From an uncultured Lachnospiraceae bacterium (GTDB taxonomy: Bacteria > Bacillota > Clostridia > Lachnospirales > Lachnospiraceae): a DNA stretch of 32,288 nucleotides. The position numbers and the translations under genes are program-made. The stretch covers positions 1 to 32,288 of the forward strand of contig CANDKY010000040.1 in the NCBI GenBank assembly GCA_947385425.1, in the 5' to 3' direction. The notes under the pieces were generated by a model, which saw only the letters and a list, made by a program, of their open reading frames with translations, did no database searches and was not told the origin of the DNA. Shown here piece after piece: positions 18,318 through 25,902 of the stretch; position 1 is the stretch's first letter, and every line of letters starts with the position of its first letter.

Positions 18318-18478
18318 GAGCCTGTTTAAAATCTCATTTCCACCATCTGTACACCCCATTTTGCGAGATCTTTGCCCCTCATTCGGTCAACGTAGCCCCA
18401 CTACGCCTCCCTCATTCGGGGCAAACCTCTCACAAACTGTGGCGCATATCTGGCGAAAAGCAGATTTTAAACAGGCTC
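18318..18478. mobile_element. MITE-like element, 161 bp
   Basis: Perfect 17-bp terminal inverted repeats, GAGCCTGTTTAAAATCT at 18318-18334 and its complement at 18462-18478, are directly flanked on both sides by TAA (18315-18317 and 18479-18481), as expected of a 3-bp target duplication. The interior has no transposase. It contains a further hairpin (TTTGCCCC with GGGGCAAA, and CGTAG with CTACG at its centre). Three-base duplications of TNA type are typical of IS5-family elements, so it may be mobilised by such a transposase. Confidence 0.75.
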
Positions 18479-18526
18479 TAAGCCAAAAGATTTTAATAAA
18501 ACCCTCCAGGACAACAACGATACCGG

Positions 18527-19327
18527 TTACGGCCGAAGCCCCATGCCGCCTTCCAATGTTATTGTCTCGCCGGACATATACTTGAAATCAGGAGATGCAA
18601 GCTGTACGCACACACGCCCGATTTCCAGCTCCGTATCGCCGTAATGCCCCATAGGCGGCATATGTACATTCTGTTTAAAGGCTTCGGGATAAGCCGCCTC
18701 AAAATTTTCAAGCTGGGCGGTCCAGGCAAGAGGACAGATAATGTTTACGTTGATCCCGTCTTTTCCCCATTCGTTAGCCGCCACACGGCTGAGCCCCCTT
18801 ATGCCTTCCTTTGCCGCCGCATATGCGCATTGCCCGAAATTCCCGAACAGACCGGCTCCGGAGGCAAAGTTGATTACCGTACCCTTTGTCTCTTTCAGAT
18901 AAGGGTAACACGCTTTCATATAATGGAAAACCGCATACAGCCCCGAATACAGCGCCAGATCAAACTGCTGCGTCGTATGTTCGGCAAGAGGAACCCCCGA
19001 AGCGGATGCCTGCGCATTATTTATAAGCACATCAATCCTTCCGAATTTGCTGACAGTCTGGTCAACCACATTTTTCACCACTGCCTCGTTATCGTCACCG
19101 GCGTTCACGTCAGCCTGGACGGGCAGCACCTTTATTCCGTACAGCCTCTTCAGCTCTTCCTGCGCGTCCTCCAGCTTCTTTACATTTCTTCCCGTAATTA
19201 CGAGGTTTGCCCCTTCCTTTGCATAAGCAGTGGCAATCCCGTATCCGATGGAGCCGCATTTGCCGTCACGCAGCACGGCCCTTCCCCCTCCTGTAATAAT
19301 TGCTGTTTTTCCTTCCAGAAATCCCAT
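18527..19327 (-). CDS. SDR-family oxidoreductase (266 aa)
   Basis: Classical short-chain dehydrogenase/reductase, probably cytoplasmic and NAD(P)-dependent. The cofactor loop reads TGGGRAVLRDGKCGSIGYG (12-30), an extended form of TGxxxGxG with about eight extra residues. NNAQ at 103-106 stands where NNAG is usual. The catalytic residues are S156, Y169 and K173 (YAAAK). The C-terminus (SGETITLEGGMGL) is typical of the family. The length is normal. The start has AGGAGAG 6 nt upstream. It lies 43 bases downstream of the carboxylesterase and is probably co-transcribed with it. Substrate not determined; with an esterase and a glycosidase upstream, a role in plant-metabolite, steroid or sugar-derivative conversion is possible but inferred. 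Confidence 0.92.
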   Translation of the reverse strand: MGFLEGKTAIITGGGRAVLRDGKCGSIGYGIATAYAKEGANLVITGRNVKKLEDAQEELKRLYGIKVLPVQADVNAGDDNEAVVKNVVDQTVSKFGRIDVLINNAQASASGVPLAEHTTQQFDLALYSGLYAVFHYMKACYPYLKETKGTVINFASGAGLFGNFGQCAYAAAKEGIRGLSRVAANEWGKDGINVNIICPLAWTAQLENFEAAYPEAFKQNVHMPPMGHYGDTELEIGRVCVQLASPDFKYMSGETITLEGGMGLRP

Positions 19328-19370
19328 AGAAATCTCTCCTTCCTGTTATTCTACAGATATTTCCAATATA

Positions 19371-20972
19371 TTAATGCTGCACATCCTGCATCCGTTCTTC
19401 CATATTCCTGGCAAACACGGCCCCCATCTGCTTACAGAGGACAGGTATCAGCGCATGGTCAAAGTTCTCCCGCACCGCCGGCTCCTTACCGATAACCAGC
19501 GTAAACTCCTTCCCCGGCGCGCTGGCAGGCCATTCGGGCACTTCCGGGTTCTCCGGGTTCCCTGTTTTCGCGAATGCCATCACGGAATCAAAGATCAGCT
19601 TCTCCACACGCTCTGTCACCCCTTCCTCCTGGGTACAGGGCACCAGTTCCGTATTGTGGAAGAAATAAGGGATATCCGAACAGTGCCAGGGCGTCCGTCC
19701 TCCGTCAACGTTCATATCCAGGTTAAACAGATAAGGCCATGTCCCGCCGCTGCAGTTGCTCCTTGCCCTGATATATTCAATCTCCGGCGCCCGGAACATG
19801 AAGTCCATCGTCAGGATATCCACCGGATTCCTCTCGGGATAGGCTTTCTTAAACAATTCAATCAATTCGTCCGCGTCCGTCTTCCCTGTCCCCGTGCCTT
19901 CCTTTCCGGCTTCCCCGGCCGCTTTCCCTAACTCTGCCTTTACCAGCCGGATTCCTTCTTCCTCCGTCAGCCTGGATCGGTCATATGGCATAGGCGCAAA
20001 GGATCCAAATTCCCCGAACACACTGCCTACCATCAAAGGCACATGTGCCGTCTCCTTACGGAACCCGTTTGCAATCGGTTCCCCTCTATAAAAAGCATTG
20101 GGATGCGGCACCCCGCCCACATATTCCCCGGCCTTCTCCAGTTCCGGTTTTACTTTATTGTAAGCCGCCGCCAGCGCCGCATAGGGAACCGTTTCCAAAG
20201 CTTTCACATCATCCACTTTCAGTTCTTCCATCAGCGCCCGTCCCAGCTTCTCCCCGTCTCCCTTCGCGTCCGCCAGCACAGGCCCAATCACGCCGCTCAT
20301 ATTAATGCCCTTGGCATACAGCCCGTCCGCCGCAGGTGTCTGCAGTAAAGTAGTCACTTTCGCACCGCCGCCCGACTGGCCGAAAATCGTCACATTTTCC
20401 GGATCACCGCCGAACTTTTCAATGTTGCCGTGCAGCCATTTCAGGGCCGCTACCAGGTCGTCCGTCCCTGCATTCCCGGAATTGGCATATTCCTCTCCAA
20501 AAGGAGACAGATCGCAATAGCCCAGCACATTCAGCCTGTGGTTCACGGACACCACCACAACCTGCCCCAGCTTACACATATTCTCTCCCTCATAGGCAAC
20601 CTGCTCTATGGCGGAACCGGCGAAAAAACCTCCCCCATGAAGCCATACCATCACGGGCCTTTTCTCCCCATCCAGCCCCGGCGACCAGATATTCAGGTTC
20701 TGGCAGTCCTCATCCATCACCCAGTACCGGTGAGGCACCATCAGCTCCCCGTTCGGTTTGGGCATATCCAAAAGCGGGCATACGCAGCCATAGCTGGTAG
20801 CCTGGAACACACCCTCCCACGGTTCCACAGGCTCCGGCGCATGAAACCGCTTCGCCTTCGCATAAGGGATTCCCTTGAAGATATACACATCATCATAAAA
20901 ATAACCGCGCACCTTACCGCTTACCGTCTCCACTACGGCTGTCTCCGGGTCATAAATAAACTTTTTTTCCAT
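19371..20972 (-). CDS. Type B carboxylesterase/lipase family protein (533 aa)
   Basis: Alpha/beta hydrolase of the carboxylesterase type B family, which cleaves carboxylic esters. Visible: oxyanion-hole HGGGF at 112-116, the family signature DEDCQNLNIW at 87-96, nucleophile S200 in GQSGG (the family norm is GESAG), likely acid E321 in VFGEFGSF, and catalytic H430 in PWHCSD. The N-terminal ETVSGKVRGY...FKGIPYAK is also typical. There is no signal peptide, so it is probably cytoplasmic. I chose the ATG at 20972, which follows GGGGGT; the frame is open back to 21224 but only through a low-complexity 15-bp repeat. It sits between an AlbA_2 regulator and an SDR oxidoreductase in a probable operon. 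Substrate unknown. Confidence 0.93.
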   Translation of the reverse strand: MEKKFIYDPETAVVETVSGKVRGYFYDDVYIFKGIPYAKAKRFHAPEPVEPWEGVFQATSYGCVCPLLDMPKPNGELMVPHRYWVMDEDCQNLNIWSPGLDGEKRPVMVWLHGGGFFAGSAIEQVAYEGENMCKLGQVVVVSVNHRLNVLGYCDLSPFGEEYANSGNAGTDDLVAALKWLHGNIEKFGGDPENVTIFGQSGGGAKVTTLLQTPAADGLYAKGINMSGVIGPVLADAKGDGEKLGRALMEELKVDDVKALETVPYAALAAAYNKVKPELEKAGEYVGGVPHPNAFYRGEPIANGFRKETAHVPLMVGSVFGEFGSFAPMPYDRSRLTEEEGIRLVKAELGKAAGEAGKEGTGTGKTDADELIELFKKAYPERNPVDILTMDFMFRAPEIEYIRARSNCSGGTWPYLFNLDMNVDGGRTPWHCSDIPYFFHNTELVPCTQEEGVTERVEKLIFDSVMAFAKTGNPENPEVPEWPASAPGKEFTLVIGKEPAVRENFDHALIPVLCKQMGAVFARNMEERMQDVQH

Positions 20973-20974
20973 TT

Positions 20975-21226
20975 TTACCCCCATTTCCTTCTCTGTTTTA
21001 TCATACCTGCCTTTTTTGTATCCGCGTTTATTGTATCTGCTTTTGTTATATCTGCTTTTGCTACATCTGTTTTTGTTGTTTCTGCTTTTGTTGCATCTGT
21101 TTTTGTTGTTTCTGCTTTTGCTGCATCTGTTTTTGCTTCTTCTGCTTTTGCTGCATATGTTTTTGCTGCTTCTATTTGCGATGCTTCTGCTTTTGTTGTA
21201 TCCATGTTTGGAAGGACAGAGCACAT
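20975..21226 (-). CDS. Possible repeat-encoded small protein (83 aa)
   Basis: An 83-codon frame starts one base after the TGA of the AlbA_2 regulator and stops two bases before the ATG of the carboxylesterase, so it fills the gap exactly. It encodes MCSVLPNMD, then about 13 five-residue blocks of the type AAKAE, TTKTD, ATKAE, and a basic end MIKQRRKWG. The repeat part should form a charged helix. The ribosome binding site is weak (GAAGTG). The carboxylesterase frame is also open through the same DNA as KSRNN/KNRCS blocks, so openness alone proves little. It may be a coupling ORF, a real helical peptide, or only a minisatellite. Confidence 0.35.
   Translation of the reverse strand: MCSVLPNMDTTKAEASQIEAAKTYAAKAEEAKTDAAKAETTKTDATKAETTKTDVAKADITKADTINADTKKAGMIKQRRKWG
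21017..21195 (-). repeat. 15-bp minisatellite upstream of the carboxylesterase
   Basis: About twelve 15-bp units of the type TCTGCTTTTGTTGCA on the plus strand, strongly pyrimidine/G biased. No stop codons occur in at least two minus-strand frames. It separates the AlbA_2 regulator from the carboxylesterase. Confidence 0.92.
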
Positions 21227-21227
21227 A

Positions 21228-22655
21228 TCACTTCAATACCTTCCAATAGCCGGATTTGTTGGAGCCAACCCGTTCAATAAACCCATACTTTTTGAGCGCT
21301 GAAATTCCTTTGTCAATCGTTGTCCTTCCCACATTCAGTTTATCCGCCAGCTTAGGTTTCGTAATATCCGGCGAATTTCTGATTTCTTCAAGAATACGCA
21401 ATTGTGTCTGGTTTAAGTGGCAGGCTTTATTTTTATCACCCACTTTATCACCCACTTTATCACCCACTTTATCACCCACTTTATCATCCATTACATTGAT
21501 CCATCGGAATGGGATTTTTACCACAATTGAATTTTCCCTGAATTCATACACATCCCGGCCGTATTGTTCCGTAATTTTCGGCACACCTCTTCCTGTTTTC
21601 TCACTAATATGAAGCTGCAGGAAAATTTCAGATAACTTTTTGTTTACCGGAATGGATTCCCCTGCAAAAAAACCTTCCATAGTCTGTTCCGGAGGCAGGC
21701 AGCCGCGGGACAAAATTTCAATCCTGTCCGAAAATACTGTAATCATCGGCTCATTCCCGCTTACCCACTTATTATGGACAAAAGCATTAATGACAGCCTC
21801 CCGAAACGCATCATTCTCAAAAAGCGGGACCTCTTTCCTTTCAACAATACGATCTGCTTCATCCGCCTGTATAATATTCAGGACATCGCCATAACGGAGC
21901 ACCTCATCCAATGAATACAAAAGACACTGATTTCCAAACTCTCTCACGGAATACATATTATCCGCTTTGGTTTTTCCGGAGAAAATAGCAACCCTGACCG
22001 GCATATGGGAATCATCCGAAAGAAGCTGCGCCAAAATATTATATTTTCCATCCTCTGTATACAAAGACAGATTTTTCTTAAATGTATCCGGATTTAATTT
22101 CAATCCTTTCGCACCATAATAAATAAACAGCCTCTCAAAAGACAATTCCTGATAATCGGAGGGAGTATTTTCAATTGTCGGCATTCCATGCCTTAAAATA
22201 TCAAACAGAAATGATTCTTTCTCCGGGTACTTCCTCAGGTTTTCCTTACTCGAACCAATCCTGATATATCTCTCCCTTGCATAAGAAACCGGAATTGATT
22301 TTGCCGCAGGTATCGTCAGCAATACCACTTTCTTTCCTTCCACAAAAGCTTCTTCAAACGTGAAATTAACATCCGGGCTAAGCTGCCTTGCAAGATAATG
22401 CTTCAGTGGTTCATTTTTCACATCCTGATTATAATTAAATCCGGTGCCTTTAATCTCGTGGGTCGCATCATCCACTCCCCAAACGAAATAAGCCTGCTTT
22501 TTTCCTTCATAAGCCGCACTGTTTGACAATGCCGATATATATTCCCCCAATTCGTCCGGTTTATACCAGTTTCCTTTAAATTCAAACCATTCGCGTTCCG
22601 AATCATACGCCCTTAATGCATTGATGATTTCTACCGCATCACTTATCTCTACCAC
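21228..22655 (-). CDS. AlbA_2 (Schlafen-type) domain transcriptional regulator with winged helix (475 aa)
   Basis: Probable DNA-binding regulator of the AlbA_2/ATP-binding-like family common in Clostridia. The N-terminus (AYDSEREWFEFKGNWY) begins the AlbA_2 domain, which includes YFVWGVDDATHEIKGTGF. The middle (REAVINAFVHNKW, then SDRIEILSRGCLPP and KTGRGVPKI) is the conserved HATPase_c_4-like C-terminal region. A linker of repeated VGDK leads to a C-terminal winged helix (LNQTQLRILEEIRNSPDITK, then GRTTIDKGISALKKYGFIER). I start at GTG 22655, preceded by GGAG and AGG, because family members begin about ten residues before this motif; an ATG at 22724 is an alternative. It follows the GH3 gene and precedes the esterase, so it may regulate this operon. 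Confidence 0.85.
   Translation of the reverse strand: MVEISDAVEIINALRAYDSEREWFEFKGNWYKPDELGEYISALSNSAAYEGKKQAYFVWGVDDATHEIKGTGFNYNQDVKNEPLKHYLARQLSPDVNFTFEEAFVEGKKVVLLTIPAAKSIPVSYARERYIRIGSSKENLRKYPEKESFLFDILRHGMPTIENTPSDYQELSFERLFIYYGAKGLKLNPDTFKKNLSLYTEDGKYNILAQLLSDDSHMPVRVAIFSGKTKADNMYSVREFGNQCLLYSLDEVLRYGDVLNIIQADEADRIVERKEVPLFENDAFREAVINAFVHNKWVSGNEPMITVFSDRIEILSRGCLPPEQTMEGFFAGESIPVNKKLSEIFLQLHISEKTGRGVPKITEQYGRDVYEFRENSIVVKIPFRWINVMDDKVGDKVGDKVGDKVGDKNKACHLNQTQLRILEEIRNSPDITKPKLADKLNVGRTTIDKGISALKKYGFIERVGSNKSGYWKVLK
21435..21482 (-). repeat. 12-bp tandem repeat encoding the VGDK linker
   Basis: Four exact copies of ATCACCCACTTT (plus strand) encode VGDK repeats between the ATP-binding-like region and the winged helix of the regulator. 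Such GDKV or GDKT linkers are common in this protein family. Confidence 0.95.
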
Positions 22656-22710
22656 CTGCCTGCTGCTCCGCTTTTTTATTAAGCGGCATAACAAATTTCT
22701 GCTCCCGGCT

Positions 22711-22743
22711 CCTGCCAAAGCCATATACGGAAACTTTGGCAGG
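22711..22743. promoter_or_regulatory. Inverted repeat upstream of the AlbA_2 regulator, possible operator
   Basis: Perfect 10-bp arms, CCTGCCAAAG (22711-22720) and CTTTGGCAGG (22734-22743), with a 13-bp spacer. They lie between the GH3 stop and the regulator start. No T-run follows on either strand, so a terminator is unlikely. It would suit a dimeric regulator binding site, possibly autoregulation. Confidence 0.45.
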
Positions 22744-22800
22744 ACCGAAAGCGAGATTTCCGATATCGTTTACTATAACAGTCCGCTCCCTGCGCCGGAA

Positions 22801-25758
22801 TTACTCTTCCTCTTCTTTGACCGCCCTCATCGCCATAAATTCCTCTTCCATAGACTTCACCAGGACAAGCCGCGCTTCCTGTATCTCCATGCCGCTCTGC
22901 CCGAAGAAGAATTTCAGGAAAACCGTGTTATGGAAGGATGGATTGAGTTCCACTTCTTCCGTCCTCCATTCCTTATCCTCCCCGGTAAGGGAAACCGTCT
23001 TTAAGATCTGCTTATCCTGGGACAAAGTAACCGGAATCTGCGCCAGGCTCCCCTGCCCGACAACTCTGCAAACCAGCTCCAGACGGTAGACGCCACGTTC
23101 CCTGATATTCAGTTCAAAAGTAACGCTGCTTCCCTTTGCCGTCGGAATCTTATCCGCAGGCAGGCTGCTTACGGCCTCCGTCACAGGCAGGCGCACAAGT
23201 TCCCCGAACGCTCCTGTCATCTCCTGTTCCGCGATAGCTGCCAACTGCCTGTCCAGTTCCTCTTCCCTGCCCATCATCCTGCGGTAAGCAGGCGTCCGGA
23301 GCAGATACCGGCAGATATTCGCCGCACTGCGCAGATACTCGCCTCTGGTAACTGTCCCTTTTTCCAGGCTTGTCATCGAATTATCCTTCTGTGAATTCTC
23401 GCCGGCATTGGCAGTCACCATAAATAAATCATTCTGTGCCCGCACCATAGCCGCCATATTCTCCACTTTCCCGGCTTTGCCCTCATCGTTTCCTTTTGCC
23501 CACCAGTCAGTCATGACGATACCGTCATATCCCCACTCGCCCCTCAGGACCGTGGTCAGCATGTCATAATTGCTGGAAGACCAGAACCCGTTGATCGGAT
23601 TATAGGAAGTCATAATGGAATAAGCGCCGCCCTCGGCCACTGCAATCTCGAAACCCTTCAGATACAACTCCCGCAAAGCGCGCTCTGACACAACCGCCTC
23701 CACATCGTTGCGCTTAAACTCCTGGCTGTTGCAGGCAAAATGCTTGATTGTTCCTGTCACCCCATAACGGCCCATGCCCCTTAACTGGGCTGCCGCCATT
23801 TTCCCGGTGACAAAAGGATCCTCGCTGAAATATTCAAAGTTACGCCCGTTCAGCGGGTTCCTATGTAAATTGATCCCAGGCCCCAGCAGAGTGTCCACCT
23901 TGTTCTTACGCAGTTCCAAACCTTCCCACTCAAACAGTTCTTCCGACAACGCCTCATTAAAAGTACTTCCCAGACATGCCCCGTTCGGCATGGCAAAAGC
24001 AATACTCCCGCAGTCCATCCGTATGCCGCTCGGCCCGTCCGCACAGCAGGCCACCGGAATGCCGTAAGCCTGCAGGCTTTCCGTAACGCCTCCGAAAGCG
24101 CCTGCCGTACCCGGTGTCACCTTCGGGGAACACATTCCTTCACCCCTGACTATGCAGCATAATTCCTCATCCGACAACTGCGCCAGGAACGTTTCCATAG
24201 ATACCTTGCCGTTCTCCACATCGGAAAGCCTGTATCCCTTGTCCCCGGTACAGGGCACACTCTCCGGAAGCCTTTCCCCGCGCCTTGCGCCGGGATCCAT
24301 GGTACGCAAAGGGGCATCCTCATAACTTACCCGGAACCCGCCTTCCGCACCTGCTTCCGGCTTCATCCTCTGAAATGCCGTTACTGGCGCGCTGGCCTCC
24401 TCCGCTTCCTTCAGCACTTTGGTTTCTTCCAGAACCAGACTGCCTGCCGGGGCTGCGCTTCTTACATCCGTCCCTGCATAAAAGATATATTCCCCCGCTT
24501 CCAGCACCCAGCAGGACTTATGCCCGGCAGCCCCGCTGTCGTCATAGGATGCAAAACTATATTCCGGCACCGGTATATGCAATGTCTGCGACTCGCCGGG
24601 CGCCAATTCCTTCGTCTTTGCAAAACCGCACAGGCTTCTGGACGGTTTCCCAAGCGCTCCCTGGGGAGCCTGGCAGTAAACCTGCACAACTTCCTTTCCG
24701 GCAGCCGCCCCTGTATTTGTCACTTTCGCACAGACTGTAATTCCTTCGGCCTGCCCTGCCCCGCTTGCCTGCTGAGCTCCCGCCGCCTGTCCTGCGTCCG
24801 CTTCTTTGCCGGTCTGCCCCGCGCTGTCCGGATTGTCCTCCTGCGCCAGTTCTGCCTCCAGCGCAAAGGTGGTATAAGAAAGCCCGAAGCCGAAAGGATA
24901 AAGCACTCTGTCCTTTGCAAAAGTCTCAAAATACCGATAACCCACATAGATATCTTCCTGATACAGATTCCTTTTCTCATCCCCGTGATTGCAGGTGGAA
25001 GGATAATCGGCAATATCGCGGGCAATCGTATCCGTCAGCTTCCCGGAAGGCGACACCGTACCATCCAGAACATCCAGCACGCCGTTCCCGCCTTCCTGGC
25101 CCCCCTGCCATACATACAGGACTGCCGAAGGCCGGTAACGCTCCACCCATTTCATATCAATAATATTTCCGACATTCAAAAGCACGACAGTATGCTCAAA
25201 AGCCCCGCACACAAGCTGCAGCATCGCTTCCTCATCTTCTGTGAGCAGATAGCTGCCAGCCTCCGCTTTATTGTCCTGGTCTTCACCCGCCGTCCGGCCA
25301 ATGACAATCACCGCCGTTTCGGATTCCTCCCTGACACTGTCAACCAGCTCCGCCGTCAAAGGCATCTCTTTCTGGAACCACGGTTCATCCCCCCAGCCCT
25401 TGCCGGTATCGAACGGGTTGTCCTTCAGCCACTCTTCATAAGCTGCCGTCAATTTCCCATTGAGCACAAAACTGCTCTTCTCCAGCGCCTCTTTAATGCC
25501 TGTCACATAGCTGGTATTCACCAAACCGCCGGAACCTGTGCCGCTCTTATAATAATTAAACTGCCCCCTGCCGAACAGCGCAATTTTCTCGCCTTTTTTT
25601 ATCGGCAGTACACCCCCTTCGTTTCGGAGCATTACAATCCCTTCCGCAACCACAGCTCTGGCAGTCCTGGCATAGAGCGCGGTATCAAATACCTTGTTTT
25701 CCGCTTCTTTCTGCATATCCTTTTGCATATCCCTTTCTCCCTTCTTTTTTTGGTACAT
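22801..25758 (-). CDS. GH3 glycoside hydrolase with reversed domain order (985 aa)
   Basis: Family 3 glycosidase (beta-glucosidase type). The usual C-terminal alpha/beta domain comes first (ARAVVAEGIVMLRNEGG, then IALFGRG, about 25-280). A fibronectin-III-like module follows (about 300-460; LYPFGFGLSYTTF, then GKEVVQVYCQAP). The catalytic TIM-barrel domain comes last (about 540-870), with PVACCADGPSGIRMD, IKHFACNSQE and nucleophile D751 in GIVMTDWW. The last 100 residues look like a beta-sandwich carbohydrate-binding module. This reversed order is known from Butyrivibrio and Ruminococcus enzymes. There is no signal peptide, so it probably acts on imported oligosaccharides or glycosides. Start at 25758: GGAGG lies 5 nt upstream, but a TATAAT box lies so close that translation could instead begin at 25728. 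It heads a probable operon with regulator, esterase and SDR genes. Confidence 0.93.
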   Translation of the reverse strand: MYQKKKGERDMQKDMQKEAENKVFDTALYARTARAVVAEGIVMLRNEGGVLPIKKGEKIALFGRGQFNYYKSGTGSGGLVNTSYVTGIKEALEKSSFVLNGKLTAAYEEWLKDNPFDTGKGWGDEPWFQKEMPLTAELVDSVREESETAVIVIGRTAGEDQDNKAEAGSYLLTEDEEAMLQLVCGAFEHTVVLLNVGNIIDMKWVERYRPSAVLYVWQGGQEGGNGVLDVLDGTVSPSGKLTDTIARDIADYPSTCNHGDEKRNLYQEDIYVGYRYFETFAKDRVLYPFGFGLSYTTFALEAELAQEDNPDSAGQTGKEADAGQAAGAQQASGAGQAEGITVCAKVTNTGAAAGKEVVQVYCQAPQGALGKPSRSLCGFAKTKELAPGESQTLHIPVPEYSFASYDDSGAAGHKSCWVLEAGEYIFYAGTDVRSAAPAGSLVLEETKVLKEAEEASAPVTAFQRMKPEAGAEGGFRVSYEDAPLRTMDPGARRGERLPESVPCTGDKGYRLSDVENGKVSMETFLAQLSDEELCCIVRGEGMCSPKVTPGTAGAFGGVTESLQAYGIPVACCADGPSGIRMDCGSIAFAMPNGACLGSTFNEALSEELFEWEGLELRKNKVDTLLGPGINLHRNPLNGRNFEYFSEDPFVTGKMAAAQLRGMGRYGVTGTIKHFACNSQEFKRNDVEAVVSERALRELYLKGFEIAVAEGGAYSIMTSYNPINGFWSSSNYDMLTTVLRGEWGYDGIVMTDWWAKGNDEGKAGKVENMAAMVRAQNDLFMVTANAGENSQKDNSMTSLEKGTVTRGEYLRSAANICRYLLRTPAYRRMMGREEELDRQLAAIAEQEMTGAFGELVRLPVTEAVSSLPADKIPTAKGSSVTFELNIRERGVYRLELVCRVVGQGSLAQIPVTLSQDKQILKTVSLTGEDKEWRTEEVELNPSFHNTVFLKFFFGQSGMEIQEARLVLVKSMEEEFMAMRAVKEEEE

Positions 25759-25768
25759 CTTTCCCTCC

Positions 25769-25797
25769 ATTATATACCATCCGGAACGACAAAACAA
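25769..25797 (-). promoter_or_regulatory. Leftward promoter of the GH3 operon
   Basis: Minus strand: TTGTTT (25797-25792), 17-bp spacer, TATAAT (25774-25769). The predicted transcript start, near 25762, would leave out the GGAGGG before the ATG at 25758. This favours use of the ATG at 25728, which has GGGAG upstream, or a nearly leaderless message. Confidence 0.65.
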
Positions 25798-25810
25798 TTA
25801 ATTATTACAA

Positions 25811-25839
25811 TTGCCTAAAAAGCAAATATATCCTATACT
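25811..25839 (+). promoter_or_regulatory. Rightward promoter of the M15 peptidase gene
   Basis: TTGCCT (25811-25816), 17-bp spacer, TATACT (25834-25839). It is back to back with the GH3 promoter, so one short region of about 70 bases drives both directions. Confidence 0.6.
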
Positions 25840-25902
25840 TAAGGAATAACAGAACAGCAAAACAATCGAAAACGATGAAAAAAAGGAATAAAGGTTAGAA
25901 AA

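Larger units (their letters stand above)
17964..18526. other. 563-bp intergenic stretch upstream of the giant-protein operon
   Basis: No convincing gene. It holds, from right to left, a 161-bp MITE-like element, a strong leftward promoter, and a terminator-like hairpin. After the hairpin come about 170 bases of unassigned, partly GC-rich sequence. A 48-codon leftward ORF beginning MVWDTATDSLAV after AGGGG crosses the hairpin. It has no recognisable domain and I do not call it a gene. Confidence 0.7.

Noticed and set aside
4416-21195. CRISPR array interpretation of the tandem repeats
   Set aside because: The units are contiguous, in frame and without unique spacers.
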